Positions 31,341 to 39,173 of a DNA stretch of 39,743 nucleotides are shown piece after piece. This stretch comes from Streptosporangiales bacterium (GTDB lineage: Bacteria; Actinomycetota; Actinomycetes; Streptosporangiales; WHST01), in NCBI GenBank assembly GCA_009379955.1, contig WHST01000055.1:1-39743 (forward strand), read 5' to 3'. Numbering within the stretch: position 1 is the first letter of the stretch; each line of letters starts with the position of its first letter. Made by a program: the position numbers and the translations under genes. The notes under the pieces are model-generated. The model was not told the origin of the DNA. It saw only the letters and a program-made list of their open reading frames with translations, and made no database searches.

Positions 31341-32546
31341 ATGGTCTCGCTGCGCGGCATGACCTGGAACCACCCGAGAGGCACCGAGCCGCTGCGTGCC
31401 GCGAGCGAGCTCTTCGCGGCCCGGCATCCGGGCGTCGAGGTGAGCTGGCAGGCGCGGAGCCTCGCCGCGTTCGAGGAGACCCCGGTGACCGAGCTGGCCA
31501 GGGAGTTCGACCTGCTGGCCATCGACCACCCGTTCGTCGGCACGGCGTACGCCGACGGCGCCTTCCTGCGACTCGACGACCACCTGCCCCCCGACGTGCT
31601 CGCGGACCAGGGCGCGGGGAGCGTCGGTCCCAGCCACGTCGGCTACCGGTGGGCGGGTGGGCAGTGGGCGCTGGCGATGGACGCGGCCGCCCAGGTCGCC
31701 GCCTACCGTCCCGGTCTCGTGGGCACCGCGAGCCTGCCCGTGCCCCGCTCGTGGGACGACGTGGTCGCGCTCGCCGGTGACCTGCCCGGCGGGGCGTCGT
31801 TGGGGATCGCGGCGAACCCGACCCACCTGTACTCGACACTCGTCTCCCTGTGCCACGACCGGGCGGACGACCGCGCGCCGCACCTCGACGGACGTCCCGC
31901 CTGGTGGGGCGACGACGGACCCGCGCGCGACGTGCTGGCCGCCGGCTGCGCGCGCCTCTACGAGGTGCTCGGCCTCGTCGACCCGCGGTCGCTCGCGCTC
32001 GACCCGATCGCCCTGCTCGACGAGATGAGCGAGCCGTGGCCGGGGCGCGGCGTCTGCTACGTGCCGTACGTGTTCGGGTACGTCACCTACGCGCGTCCGG
32101 GCGCACGGCCCGCGCTCGTCGCGTTCGCGGACGCGCCGAGCTCGGCGGGGTCGCCGGTGGGCACGATCCTCGGCGGCGTCGGGCTGGCCGTCTCGCGCGG
32201 CACGGCGCACCCGGAGCTCGCCGTGGAGTTCGCGCGCCTGGTGGTGAGCCCGGAGTTCCAGCGCGATGGCTACGCGGCGGCCGGCGGGCAGCCCGGGCAC
32301 CGCGTCGCGTGGTCCGACCCGGCCGTGAACGCCGCCGCGTCGGGGTTCTACACCGGGACGCTGGCGACGCTCGACGCTGCGGCGATGCGTCCGCGGGTGC
32401 CCGGCTACCCGGCATACCAGCGCAGGGCGGCGGAGGCGCTGCACGCGGCGGTGCTCGCACGCGAGTCGGCGGCGGCGATCGCCGACGAGCTGCGCGACCT
32501 GTGGCGGACGATGATGCCGGCGCCGTTCGGCGGAGACCTGCCGTAG
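31341..32546 (+). CDS. Solute-binding-protein-like protein without signal peptide
   Basis: A 401-residue protein with the family 1 solute-binding fold: MVSLRGMTWNHPRGTEPLRAASELFAARHPGVEVSWQ at the start, and a LAVSRGTAHPELAVEFARLVVSPEFQ segment around residue 290. There is no signal sequence or lipobox. The ATG at 31341 follows GGGAGAGG; the frame is open back to a GTG at 31290, but the extra residues (EHESRADAAGRG) are not a signal either. No permease or ATPase is adjacent. Similar orphan proteins beginning LRGMTWDHPRG exist in actinobacteria near CoA-transferase genes; function unproven. It may bind a ligand in the cytoplasm. A GH15-like gene starts 19 bases downstream. Confidence 0.75.
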   Translation: MVSLRGMTWNHPRGTEPLRAASELFAARHPGVEVSWQARSLAAFEETPVTELAREFDLLAIDHPFVGTAYADGAFLRLDDHLPPDVLADQGAGSVGPSHVGYRWAGGQWALAMDAAAQVAAYRPGLVGTASLPVPRSWDDVVALAGDLPGGASLGIAANPTHLYSTLVSLCHDRADDRAPHLDGRPAWWGDDGPARDVLAAGCARLYEVLGLVDPRSLALDPIALLDEMSEPWPGRGVCYVPYVFGYVTYARPGARPALVAFADAPSSAGSPVGTILGGVGLAVSRGTAHPELAVEFARLVVSPEFQRDGYAAAGGQPGHRVAWSDPAVNAAASGFYTGTLATLDAAAMRPRVPGYPAYQRRAAEALHAAVLARESAAAIADELRDLWRTMMPAPFGGDLP

Positions 32547-32565
32547 ATCCCGATATCGTTCGGGG

Positions 32566-33837
32566 GTGAGTGGCACGCCGCTGTACCTCGCCGGCCTGTT
32601 GGGACACGGTGACGTGCTGGCGGCGGTGTCCGCCGAGGAGGCCGAGGGCGCGGCGTACGTCGCGGGCACCGACATCCTGCGGCTGCCCGACGGGTCGCTG
32701 CGCTACGTGCCGCCGGGGGCGGACGGGCCGGTCACCGTGCCCGCGGGTGACGTCGGTGCGGCCGAGGCCGCCGGCGGGACGAGGGAGTGGCTTGCGCTCG
32801 GCGACGTGCCTGGTCGTACGAGCGACGAGGTCGAGACCGCCGCCCGTGCGCTGCTCGACCTCCGCCTGCTGGTCCGCAGCAACGGCGCCGTCGCCGCCGC
32901 CTGGCACGGCATCTGGCAGTACGCGTGGCCGCGCGACGCGAGCTGGGTCGCGGCGGCGCTGTCGATGACCGAGCACCTGACCGAGGCCCGCGAGATCCTC
33001 GCCTTCACCGCCCGCGCCCAGCGGGCCGACGGCACCTGGGACGCCCGGCTGCTCCTCGACGGCTCGGGCGTGCCCGACGAGCGCCCGTGGCAGCTCGACG
33101 CGAACGGCTGGGTGCCGTGGGCCGCCTGGATGTACGCGAGCGCGGGCGGCGAGATCGACGCTGCGACGTACCGCATGGTGGTCGGGGCGTGTGACCACGT
33201 CGCCGCCAACCTGGGTGACGACGGCCTGCCGCCCGCCACGCCCGACTACTGGGAGTCGCGGGTCGACGCGCCCACCATCGGTCTCGCGGCGCCGCTGCTC
33301 ACCGGCCTGCGGGCCGGCGTCGACCTCGCCACGGCGCAGGGGCGACGCAGCCACGCGGCGCGGTGGACCGACGCCGCGACGCGGCTGGCCGGCGGCATCG
33401 ACGCGTCCTTCGGCGGCTGCGGGTACCGCCGCACGCCGCGAGCCGACAGCGGCGCCGACTCGGGCGTCACGTTCCTCGCGCCGCCGTTCGCCCCCGAGTC
33501 CCCCGAGGTCACCGCGGCCGTCCTCGAGGCACGCCGTCGGCTGACCCGCCCCAACGCGGGTGTCGTCCCCGGCGAGGCCTGGACGGGCGAGGACTCGTGG
33601 ACGCCGGAGACGGCGTTCTTCGCGCTCGCCGCGGCGGCGTCCGGCCGGCGCGACGAGGCGACGGGGACCCTCGCCTGGCTCATCGCCCACCGCACCCCGC
33701 TCGGCACCCTCCCGGAGAAGGTGCGTCCCGACGGAGCCCCCGCCGCCGTGGCGCCCCTGGCCTTCACGGCGGCCGCCGTCCTGCTCACCCTGGTGGCGCT
33801 GGACCGCGGCCTGCCGGTGGTGCCGGTGCCGGGCTGA
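32566..33837 (+). CDS. GH15-like (alpha,alpha)6-barrel glycosidase-type protein
   Basis: A 423-residue protein whose central and C-terminal parts resemble glucoamylase-type hydrolases. Motifs include WHGIWQYAWPRDASWVAAAL (about residues 110-130), WQLDANGWVPWAAWMY (about 176-191), the candidate acid Glu in SWTPETAFFAL, and LPEKV followed by APLAFTAAAVLL near the end. The first 90 residues are a poorly conserved beta-type region, shorter than the usual GH15 N-terminal domain. No signal peptide. The GTG at 32566 has no clear Shine-Dalgarno. It is probably co-transcribed with the binding-protein-like gene upstream. A trehalase- or glucoamylase-like activity on an intracellular sugar is possible; activity is not proven by these motifs. 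Confidence 0.72.
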   Translation: MSGTPLYLAGLLGHGDVLAAVSAEEAEGAAYVAGTDILRLPDGSLRYVPPGADGPVTVPAGDVGAAEAAGGTREWLALGDVPGRTSDEVETAARALLDLRLLVRSNGAVAAAWHGIWQYAWPRDASWVAAALSMTEHLTEAREILAFTARAQRADGTWDARLLLDGSGVPDERPWQLDANGWVPWAAWMYASAGGEIDAATYRMVVGACDHVAANLGDDGLPPATPDYWESRVDAPTIGLAAPLLTGLRAGVDLATAQGRRSHAARWTDAATRLAGGIDASFGGCGYRRTPRADSGADSGVTFLAPPFAPESPEVTAAVLEARRRLTRPNAGVVPGEAWTGEDSWTPETAFFALAAAASGRRDEATGTLAWLIAHRTPLGTLPEKVRPDGAPAAVAPLAFTAAAVLLTLVALDRGLPVVPVPG

Positions 33838-33896
33838 CTGGTCAGAGGCTCAGCGGGCTATGACACGCTCGGGTTCTGACAAGCGGAAGGACCCTC

Positions 33897-34799
33897 ATGG
33901 CCGTCGGCGCCTACTGCACGTACGTCGCCGAGCCCGGGCTCGACGAGGCGGTGGCGCGGCTGCGGGCCGACGCCGTCGCCGCGACGGCGGACGGCGTCCA
34001 CCGGCCGGGCGACGGGACGGCCGAGCAGGTCACCGAACAGGCGTGCCGGGTGACGGAGGGGACGCTGCTCGCGCGGCACCTGCTGGAGCGCGCAGTCGAC
34101 GAGCCCCGGCCGGAGAGCGCCGACCTGCTCGCGCTCACCCTCGCGGCGCTCGGCCGGCCGGGCACGACGCTGCCGGCACCGCTGACCGGCGTCGACGGGG
34201 CGACCGCGGCGATCCCCGTCTGCGACACCGCCGACGCGTACGTGCAGGAGGCGGTCTTCCTCACCGTCGACCTCGACCGCACCGACGTCGCGGCGCTCAA
34301 CACCCTGCACCTGCGGCCGCCGTCGGCGATCAGGTACCGCCTCGCGGAGGCCGCGCGACTCGACTGGGTGGTCCGCGACGCCACGCGTGACGAGTGGACC
34401 GTGTCCGTCGACGCCGGCGAGGTCCCCGACCTGCCGGACGGCGCCGGCTACGTCCTGCACCGCACCGACCCGGCGACGGGCGCCTTCGCCATGGAGCCCG
34501 CCCCGTCGTACGACGACGCGGTGCGGCTGGCGGCGCAGTTCGCCGAGCACGGCTTTCCCGGCGCGACCGACCAGATGCACGGGTTCGGTAACCCGTACCC
34601 GGAGGTGGTCACCGTCAGCGCGGTGCGCTACCGCGAGGGCGGCGTCGACGTGCTCGCGGCCGGCATCGCCGAGGCCCGGCGGGAGTTCGTCTCGACCCCC
34701 GAGGCGCGCTACGTCGCGAGCCTCGTCGGCGGCGAACGCCGCGAGCCCGAGCGCACCGGCTGGATGCTGTTCGGCCTCACCGACCTGCCGGCGGCGTGA
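33897..34799 (+). CDS. Protein of unknown function, 300 aa
   Basis: I do not recognise a family. The ATG at 33897 follows GGAAGGA with good spacing, and codon use is typical of the window. The product is acidic, with no membrane segment or signal peptide. Landmarks are AYCTYVAEPGLDEAVARL at the start, a hydrophilic alpha/beta-like middle (FLTVDLDRTDVAALNTLHLRP) and HGFPGATDQMHGFGNPYPEVV around residues 220-240. It stands alone between the GH15-like gene and a convergent peptidase gene, whose stop codon begins seven bases downstream. Confidence 0.75.
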   Translation: MAVGAYCTYVAEPGLDEAVARLRADAVAATADGVHRPGDGTAEQVTEQACRVTEGTLLARHLLERAVDEPRPESADLLALTLAALGRPGTTLPAPLTGVDGATAAIPVCDTADAYVQEAVFLTVDLDRTDVAALNTLHLRPPSAIRYRLAEAARLDWVVRDATRDEWTVSVDAGEVPDLPDGAGYVLHRTDPATGAFAMEPAPSYDDAVRLAAQFAEHGFPGATDQMHGFGNPYPEVVTVSAVRYREGGVDVLAAGIAEARREFVSTPEARYVASLVGGERREPERTGWMLFGLTDLPAA

Positions 34800-34806
34800 C
34801 GACCCG

Positions 34807-36138
34807 TCAGCGGGCGAGCGAGCCCATCGGGTCCCAGGCGGGCAGCACGATCGGCTCGGTGTCGAGCGCGTCGGCGAGCTCCTTCGGCAGCACCGACCTC
34901 GGTGCGGCGATCTCGAAGACGTACTCGTCGAACCACGAGTCGTTCATCGTGTAGAAGCCCTTGTCGGCGTTCTCGTCGCCCCAGCTGTTCTCGACGCGCC
35001 ACCTGCGCGGCTCGCCGTCGACGACGTCGACACCGGTGAACAGCATCGCGTGGGTCATCGCGGACTGGTGGTAGTCCAGCCGCTCCGCCTTGCTCAGCGT
35101 GAACGCCGTGTCGTAGACCGAGCCGTAGTCGTAGAGCTTCGCGTCCCACACGCCGACGCTGCGCTGCATCATCGGGTCGACGTCGCAGCCGAACCACACC
35201 GGCTCGCCGCCGACGATGGCGTCCTTGGCGATCCGCTTGAGCACGTCGATCTCGACGTTGAGGTACGTGACGCGCTCGCCGCCGACCACGTTGCCGAGGT
35301 AGTCGACGGTGAACGTGCGGCCGTACGGGCTCGACTCGCGCGGGTCGTGGACGAGGCAGACGTAGTCCTCGTACGGCAGCGTGACGTACTCCGCGGCGAA
35401 CTCCTGCGGCGTGACCCAGCCACGGCGGTGGAACTCGCGTTCCTTGTCCTTCCACTGCCACAGGAACGTCTGCGGCGGGGTGCCGAGGTGGATGCGCAGC
35501 ACGCGGTGGACGACGTCGAGCAGCTCCTGCTTGCGCTCGCGCTGCGCCTCGACACCCTTGCCGTGCAACGCGCGCAGATCGCGTGCACCCTCGTGCAGGA
35601 CCTTGCGGAGGTTGGAGTTGAGCTTGCGCGTGGCCGACGAGCTCTCGCTCTCGGGCATGGCCGACTTCGGGACGAGACCGTGCTTGCGCACCAGGGCCAC
35701 GAACATGTTCCACTGGCCGCCGTCGCCGACCGCGCTGTCGAGCACGAAGGCCACGGTGCGGTCGTCGAGCGGCCGGTCACTGGTCTCGATGACCGCCTCG
35801 AGCAGGTAGTTGGAGCGCTCGAGCTTGTCCCAGAACTGGACGTACGCCTGCGAGAACTCGAAGTCGGGGATGTTCGTCTTCTTCATCGCGCCGGCGCGGA
35901 GCAGGTTGAGGCCGGCGAACATCCAGCAACGGCCGCTCTGCTTCTGGTTCGTCGTGCGCCAGTCGTCGAGGAGGTTCGACACGGTGGGGTCGATCGACGT
36001 GACGACGTCACGGTCGAGCGCGATGTTGTCGACCGACGTCTGCGTGACGGCGTTCTGCATCGCCCGGTACGCGGGGTTGGCGGTGAAGCTCTTGTCGAAC
36101 AGCTCCAGGTCTGCGGGGGTCAGGGCGGCGTCGGTCAA
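34807..36138 (-). CDS. pepC: C1-family aminopeptidase, bleomycin hydrolase type (PepC)
   Basis: A 443-residue cytosolic cysteine peptidase, matching the length of the bleomycin hydrolase/PepC family. The oxyanion Gln65 and nucleophile Cys71 lie in NQKQSGRCWMFAGLN; His363 is in THAMLFTGV and Asn384 in VENSWGDE. The family forms hexameric self-compartmentalised aminopeptidases and inactivates bleomycin in some organisms. The TTG at 36138 is chosen because GAGGAGCTCC lies directly before it; the frame is open to 36195 but has no better start. It is divergent from the Cys-pair membrane protein operon. Confidence 0.93.
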   Translation of the reverse strand: MTDAALTPADLELFDKSFTANPAYRAMQNAVTQTSVDNIALDRDVVTSIDPTVSNLLDDWRTTNQKQSGRCWMFAGLNLLRAGAMKKTNIPDFEFSQAYVQFWDKLERSNYLLEAVIETSDRPLDDRTVAFVLDSAVGDGGQWNMFVALVRKHGLVPKSAMPESESSSATRKLNSNLRKVLHEGARDLRALHGKGVEAQRERKQELLDVVHRVLRIHLGTPPQTFLWQWKDKEREFHRRGWVTPQEFAAEYVTLPYEDYVCLVHDPRESSPYGRTFTVDYLGNVVGGERVTYLNVEIDVLKRIAKDAIVGGEPVWFGCDVDPMMQRSVGVWDAKLYDYGSVYDTAFTLSKAERLDYHQSAMTHAMLFTGVDVVDGEPRRWRVENSWGDENADKGFYTMNDSWFDEYVFEIAAPRSVLPKELADALDTEPIVLPAWDPMGSLAR

Positions 36139-36378
36139 CGGAGCTCCTCGGCGGCGGCGATCGGTCGGTAAGTGTCTTCCGGGCAGACTACCCATGACGT
36201 CTCGGTGCCCGGGGCGGTCCGGTATCTCAGAACACGGCTCGTACGACGGGGATACGCTGCGCGATCGCGGTGTCGCCCGGCGGCCCGAGCACCGGATCTG
36301 GCCGCTTGCGGACCGGTGCTGGTGGCGACGTGGTCAGTGGCGTACACCGGCACGGCCGTTCTGGAAGAATCCGTCGTT
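36139..36378. promoter_or_regulatory. Intergenic region between pepC and Cys-pair protein operon
   Basis: About 240 bases with no convincing gene. On the minus strand TAGTCT (36190-36185) is a likely -10 for the peptidase, giving a leader of about 40 bases. On the plus strand a frame is open from 36172 into the next gene, but its residues are Arg/Pro-rich and unlike a protein start. GAAGAAT near 36364 may be part of the promoter for the gene at 36379. Confidence 0.4.
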
Positions 36379-37032
36379 GTGACCCGACCCGATCACCCGT
36401 GGCCGAGCCCCTACCGGACCCTCGCGGCCGTCCTCGTGACGGCGGCGGCGTTCGTCGTCGGCACGCTCGTCGTCGAGCCGAGCGTGTACGCGCCGCTGGT
36501 CGACACCTCGGCCCCGCGACCGTTGGCCCGGCCGTGCGCCGGCGTCACGGAGGCGACCGTGACCGCTGCCGTGACGGCCGCGCCTCGCCGCGACGTCTCC
36601 GACGACTCGGACGGCTGGGCCTGGACGTGTCGTTGGCGGTCGACGGACGCCGCGACGGTCCGGCGCGAGAACCCCACCCTCTACGTCTCCGCCGAGCGGG
36701 TCACCGCCTCGTCGGGGCTCGACCTGGAACGGGCGGCGGCGCACAGGTACGGGGAGATCGCCACCGAGCAGCTCGGGAGCACGCGGTTCGGTGAGGACAC
36801 GCCCGCGGCGCGGGCCGCGGGGCTCGGCGTCGTCCGGCTCGCGGGCCTCGGCGACCGCGCGCAGGTCTACGTCGACTCGACCGACACGGGTACGTTCGGC
36901 CGTCAGGCGAACGTCGTCGTGGTCCGCGGCGACGTCATCGTGACCACCCGCTTCCTCGCGTACCGCACGCCGGGGACCCCGGTTCGCGAGACGGCCCTAC
37001 GCGCCGCCCGGGAGGCCGTGGAGGCCCTATGA
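36379..37032 (+). CDS. Membrane-anchored Cys-pair protein A
   Basis: A 217-residue protein from GTG 36379. A single membrane segment at residues 14-32 (TLAAVLVTAAAFVVGTLVV) is followed by an extracytoplasmic domain carrying C53-x30-C84-R-W86. The same C-x(30,31)-C-x-W signature, always preceded by Thr, recurs in the next two genes. The layout resembles the actinobacterial DUF3558-type secreted domains but there is no lipobox, and the family assignment is tentative. The stop overlaps the start of a small ORF as ATGA. No Shine-Dalgarno is obvious, so the message may be leaderless. Confidence 0.72.
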   Translation: MTRPDHPWPSPYRTLAAVLVTAAAFVVGTLVVEPSVYAPLVDTSAPRPLARPCAGVTEATVTAAVTAAPRRDVSDDSDGWAWTCRWRSTDAATVRRENPTLYVSAERVTASSGLDLERAAAHRYGEIATEQLGSTRFGEDTPAARAAGLGVVRLAGLGDRAQVYVDSTDTGTFGRQANVVVVRGDVIVTTRFLAYRTPGTPVRETALRAAREAVEAL

Positions 37033-37139
37033 CCGCGTATCCCGCCGACCTCCTCCGCTCCGCTCCTCGCTCGGCGGGCGTATTGGCACCCGGAGCGCTC
37101 CGAACCGCTGCGATGCTCACTTTGGAGGACGGCTCATGA
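37029..37139 (+). CDS. Small ORF, 36 aa, coupling proteins A and B
   Basis: ATG 37029 overlaps the stop of gene A; the TGA at 37137-37139 overlaps the start of gene B (ATGA at 37136). The product starts MTAYPADLLRSAPRS and ends AAMLTLEDGS, matching the small ORF at 22484-22597 at both ends while the middles differ (here Gly/Ala/Leu-rich). No signal peptide or membrane helix is evident. It could be a functional micropeptide, or translation through it may only serve to open and use the Shine-Dalgarno of gene B. Confidence 0.55.
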   Translation: MTAYPADLLRSAPRSAGVLAPGALRTAAMLTLEDGS

Positions 37140-37145
37140 CCGACC
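37029..37145 (+). repeat. Dispersed coupling cassette, copy 2
   Basis: Second copy of the element at 22478-22597. It runs from the stop codon of protein A's gene to nine bases inside protein B's gene. The shared 3' part contains GGAGGACGGCTC directly before the start codon of B. The shared 5' part contains CCTCCTCCGC, which is complementary to that GGAGGA. Confidence 0.85.
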
Positions 37146-37714
37146 TCGGTTACGTCCCCCCGCCGGAGGGCACGCACCATCGCCGGTCGGCGCTCGCCGG
37201 CTACGCGCTCATCGGGCTGCTCCTCGGCAGCGTGCTCTCGTACAACGCCCGGACGTCGAACGACCCGCCCGACGAGTGCGACGACGTGATCGCCTCGTAC
37301 GACGTCGAGGCGCTGATGCGTACCCGAAGCGAGGTGACCCCGACCGAGGAGGAGTCGGGCGCGTCGCTCACCTGCCGGTGGCAGTCGGCCGGGGCCGGCG
37401 ACGACGAGACGCCGCGGCGGGCGACGCTGTCGGTCACCGTGGCGCGGAACTGGTGGTTCGGAGCCGGCGAGGCGGTCGACCGGGTGCGCGACGGTGGCGT
37501 CGAGGGGCACCGCCTCACCCTCGACGGAGTCGGCGACGAGGCCGTCGTCGACGCCGGCAGGGCCGTGGACGGCAGGTGGGCCACGGAGGTCGGAGTCCGT
37601 GAGGGAGGGACGTCGATCCACGTCAGCTACGTCGTCGACGGCGACGACGGCCCGACGGCCGCGTACGTCGGCGAGTTGGCCGCGCGCCTGTGCCTGCAGG
37701 AGAACGTGCTGTGA
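37136..37714 (+). CDS. Membrane-anchored Cys-pair protein B
   Basis: A 192-residue protein started at ATG 37136, with GGAGGA eight bases upstream inside the small ORF. One membrane segment at residues 18-37 (SALAGYALIGLLLGSVLSY) anchors an outer domain with C48-x31-C80-R-W82. Relation to proteins A and C is seen in the shared topology, the TC-[RQ]-W signature and the later conserved block with VGDEA (LDGVGDEAVV; compare LAGLGDRAQV in A and TPGDEAYAV in C). The stop overlaps the next start as GTGA. Function unknown; such domains may bind ligands or partners at the cell surface. Confidence 0.75.
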   Translation: MTDLGYVPPPEGTHHRRSALAGYALIGLLLGSVLSYNARTSNDPPDECDDVIASYDVEALMRTRSEVTPTEEESGASLTCRWQSAGAGDDETPRRATLSVTVARNWWFGAGEAVDRVRDGGVEGHRLTLDGVGDEAVVDAGRAVDGRWATEVGVREGGTSIHVSYVVDGDDGPTAAYVGELAARLCLQENVL

Positions 37715-38340
37715 GCGAGTCGCAGAAGCAGCGCACCAACCGGCGTTTCTGGACCGTGCTGGCCGGCGTCGCGCTCGGCTTCGCCTGCTGGATCTGGGTG
37801 GTCGTCGCCGACCTCCCCGCGCACGAGGTCGAGGCGGAGCCCCCGGCGTCCGGGACCGTCTACCGGAGCCTCGGCGGCACCTGTGCCCTGCTCGACGACG
37901 CCCTGGCCGAACGCCTCCACGGCGACGGCGTCGCGAAGGACTCCGCCGGGTCCGGCTCGGACGACGAGCACAGCACGTGCCAGTGGTCCGGTGGCACCGT
38001 GACCGTCGAGATCGATGCGGACCGGCAGGACTACCCCGAGGGTGAAGAGGTCGATCGATCGGTCGACGAGTTCACGTCCGCACGCTGGTCGGAGGACGAG
38101 GGCGACCCGGCCGATGGCCAGCCCGAGGACCTCGCGACGCCGGGCGACGAGGCGTACGCCGTGTACGACCCGGGGGCGGGCAGTGAGGACGAGGACGTGA
38201 CCGTGCACGCGCGCAGCGGCAACGTCGTCCTCACCGTCACGGTGACGAACTCCGCGAAGCGGGAGATCGGCCACGACGCGATGGTCGAGCAGGCGACGCG
38301 GTTCGCGACGACCGCGCTCGACCGCGTGCCACGGTCCTGA
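37711..38340 (+). CDS. Membrane-anchored Cys-pair protein C
   Basis: A 209-residue protein from GTG 37711 in a GTGA overlap with gene B. One membrane segment spans residues 14-33 (WTVLAGVALGFACWIWVVVA); the outer, strongly acidic domain carries C58-x31-C90-Q-W92. It ends the operon; the convergent TetR gene ends four bases downstream. All three proteins A-C look like diverged copies of one secreted domain, each with a presumed disulfide. Confidence 0.75.
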   Translation: MSESQKQRTNRRFWTVLAGVALGFACWIWVVVADLPAHEVEAEPPASGTVYRSLGGTCALLDDALAERLHGDGVAKDSAGSGSDDEHSTCQWSGGTVTVEIDADRQDYPEGEEVDRSVDEFTSARWSEDEGDPADGQPEDLATPGDEAYAVYDPGAGSEDEDVTVHARSGNVVLTVTVTNSAKREIGHDAMVEQATRFATTALDRVPRS

Positions 38341-38344
38341 CGCG

Positions 38345-39067
38345 TCAGCGCCCCGGCTGCGGGCCTCCCAGCAGCGCTGTGGCGTAGTCGGCGAGCATCG
38401 CCTCGAAGAGGGCGTCGACGTCGGTCAGCACGAAGCGCAGGTGGCCGTAGATCTCCAGGGCGACGAGCCCGTACAGCCGGGTCCACGCCTCGAGGAACAG
38501 CTTGACCAGGCCCAGCGGCGCGTCGGGATGGTCGGTCTGGTCGAGGAACGCCCGCATCTGCTCGCGCAGGACCGGGGCGAGCGCGTCGTCGGCATCGACG
38601 GGGACCGGTTGCCGGCGCCAGATGGCGACGAACAGCTCGAAGAAGTAGCCGCACATGCGCCGGACGTTCGGGGTGCCGCAGTGCGGCGGTACCTGATCGC
38701 CCTCCGGTGCGGGTGCGAGACCGAACGCCAGTTGGAACTCGCGTGGATGCCCGGTGCACCAGGCGCGGAAGGTGCGCGCCGCGGTCATCAGCTGGACCGC
38801 GGGGTCGTCGGGCGGCTCGGCCAGGCACGCCCGTTCGAGGTCGTCGCCGAGCTCCCCGACGACGAGGTCGGTGAGTTCGAGCAGCAGGCTCTCGTGGCGC
38901 GGGAAGTAGCGGTAGAGCGCGGGTGCGGTCATGCCGACCTCGTGGGCGACCGCGCGCAGCGTGACGTTCGCGGGACCGCCCTGCGCGAGCAGCCGGCGCG
39001 CGGCGTCGAGGATGTCGTGCCGGGTGGACGCACGGACGGCCTCCCGCCGTGTGACCTGCGCCTCCAT
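38345..39067 (-). CDS. TetR-family regulator with WHG-type C-terminal domain
   Basis: A 240-residue repressor from ATG 39067, preceded by GGGAG; the frame is open to 39112 but that part overlaps the regulatory sites. The HTH is at residues 12-60 (VTLRAVAHEVGMTAPALYRYFPRHESLL). The C-terminal part contains the TGHPREFQLAFG segment typical of TetR proteins with the WHG domain. It is divergent from an MmpL-type transporter gene, and the intervening dyad is a strong candidate binding site for it. Confidence 0.9.
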   Translation of the reverse strand: MEAQVTRREAVRASTRHDILDAARRLLAQGGPANVTLRAVAHEVGMTAPALYRYFPRHESLLLELTDLVVGELGDDLERACLAEPPDDPAVQLMTAARTFRAWCTGHPREFQLAFGLAPAPEGDQVPPHCGTPNVRRMCGYFFELFVAIWRRQPVPVDADDALAPVLREQMRAFLDQTDHPDAPLGLVKLFLEAWTRLYGLVALEIYGHLRFVLTDVDALFEAMLADYATALLGGPQPGR

Positions 39068-39104
39068 CGCCGCTCCCTTGACAGAAGTGAACACCGTATG
39101 CAGA

Positions 39105-39135
39105 GTTAACACCGTTCATAGTAAACGGTGTTAAC
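39105..39135. promoter_or_regulatory. TetR operator, 12-bp inverted repeat
   Basis: GTTAACACCGTT (39105-39116) and AACGGTGTTAAC (39124-39135) are perfect complements around a 7-base spacer. A third, single half-site, GTGAACACCGT, lies at 39087-39097. The sites sit between divergent TetR and MmpL genes, 39-69 bases from either start, so binding would block both promoters. Confidence 0.8.
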
Positions 39136-39173
39136 GCTGGCTCCGTCCCGGCAGTGTACCCACGGAGGTCCCC

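Noticed and set aside
36172-36378. Longer N-terminus for protein A
   Set aside because: The added residues are Arg-rich without any feature, while GTG 36379 places the membrane segment at a normal distance.
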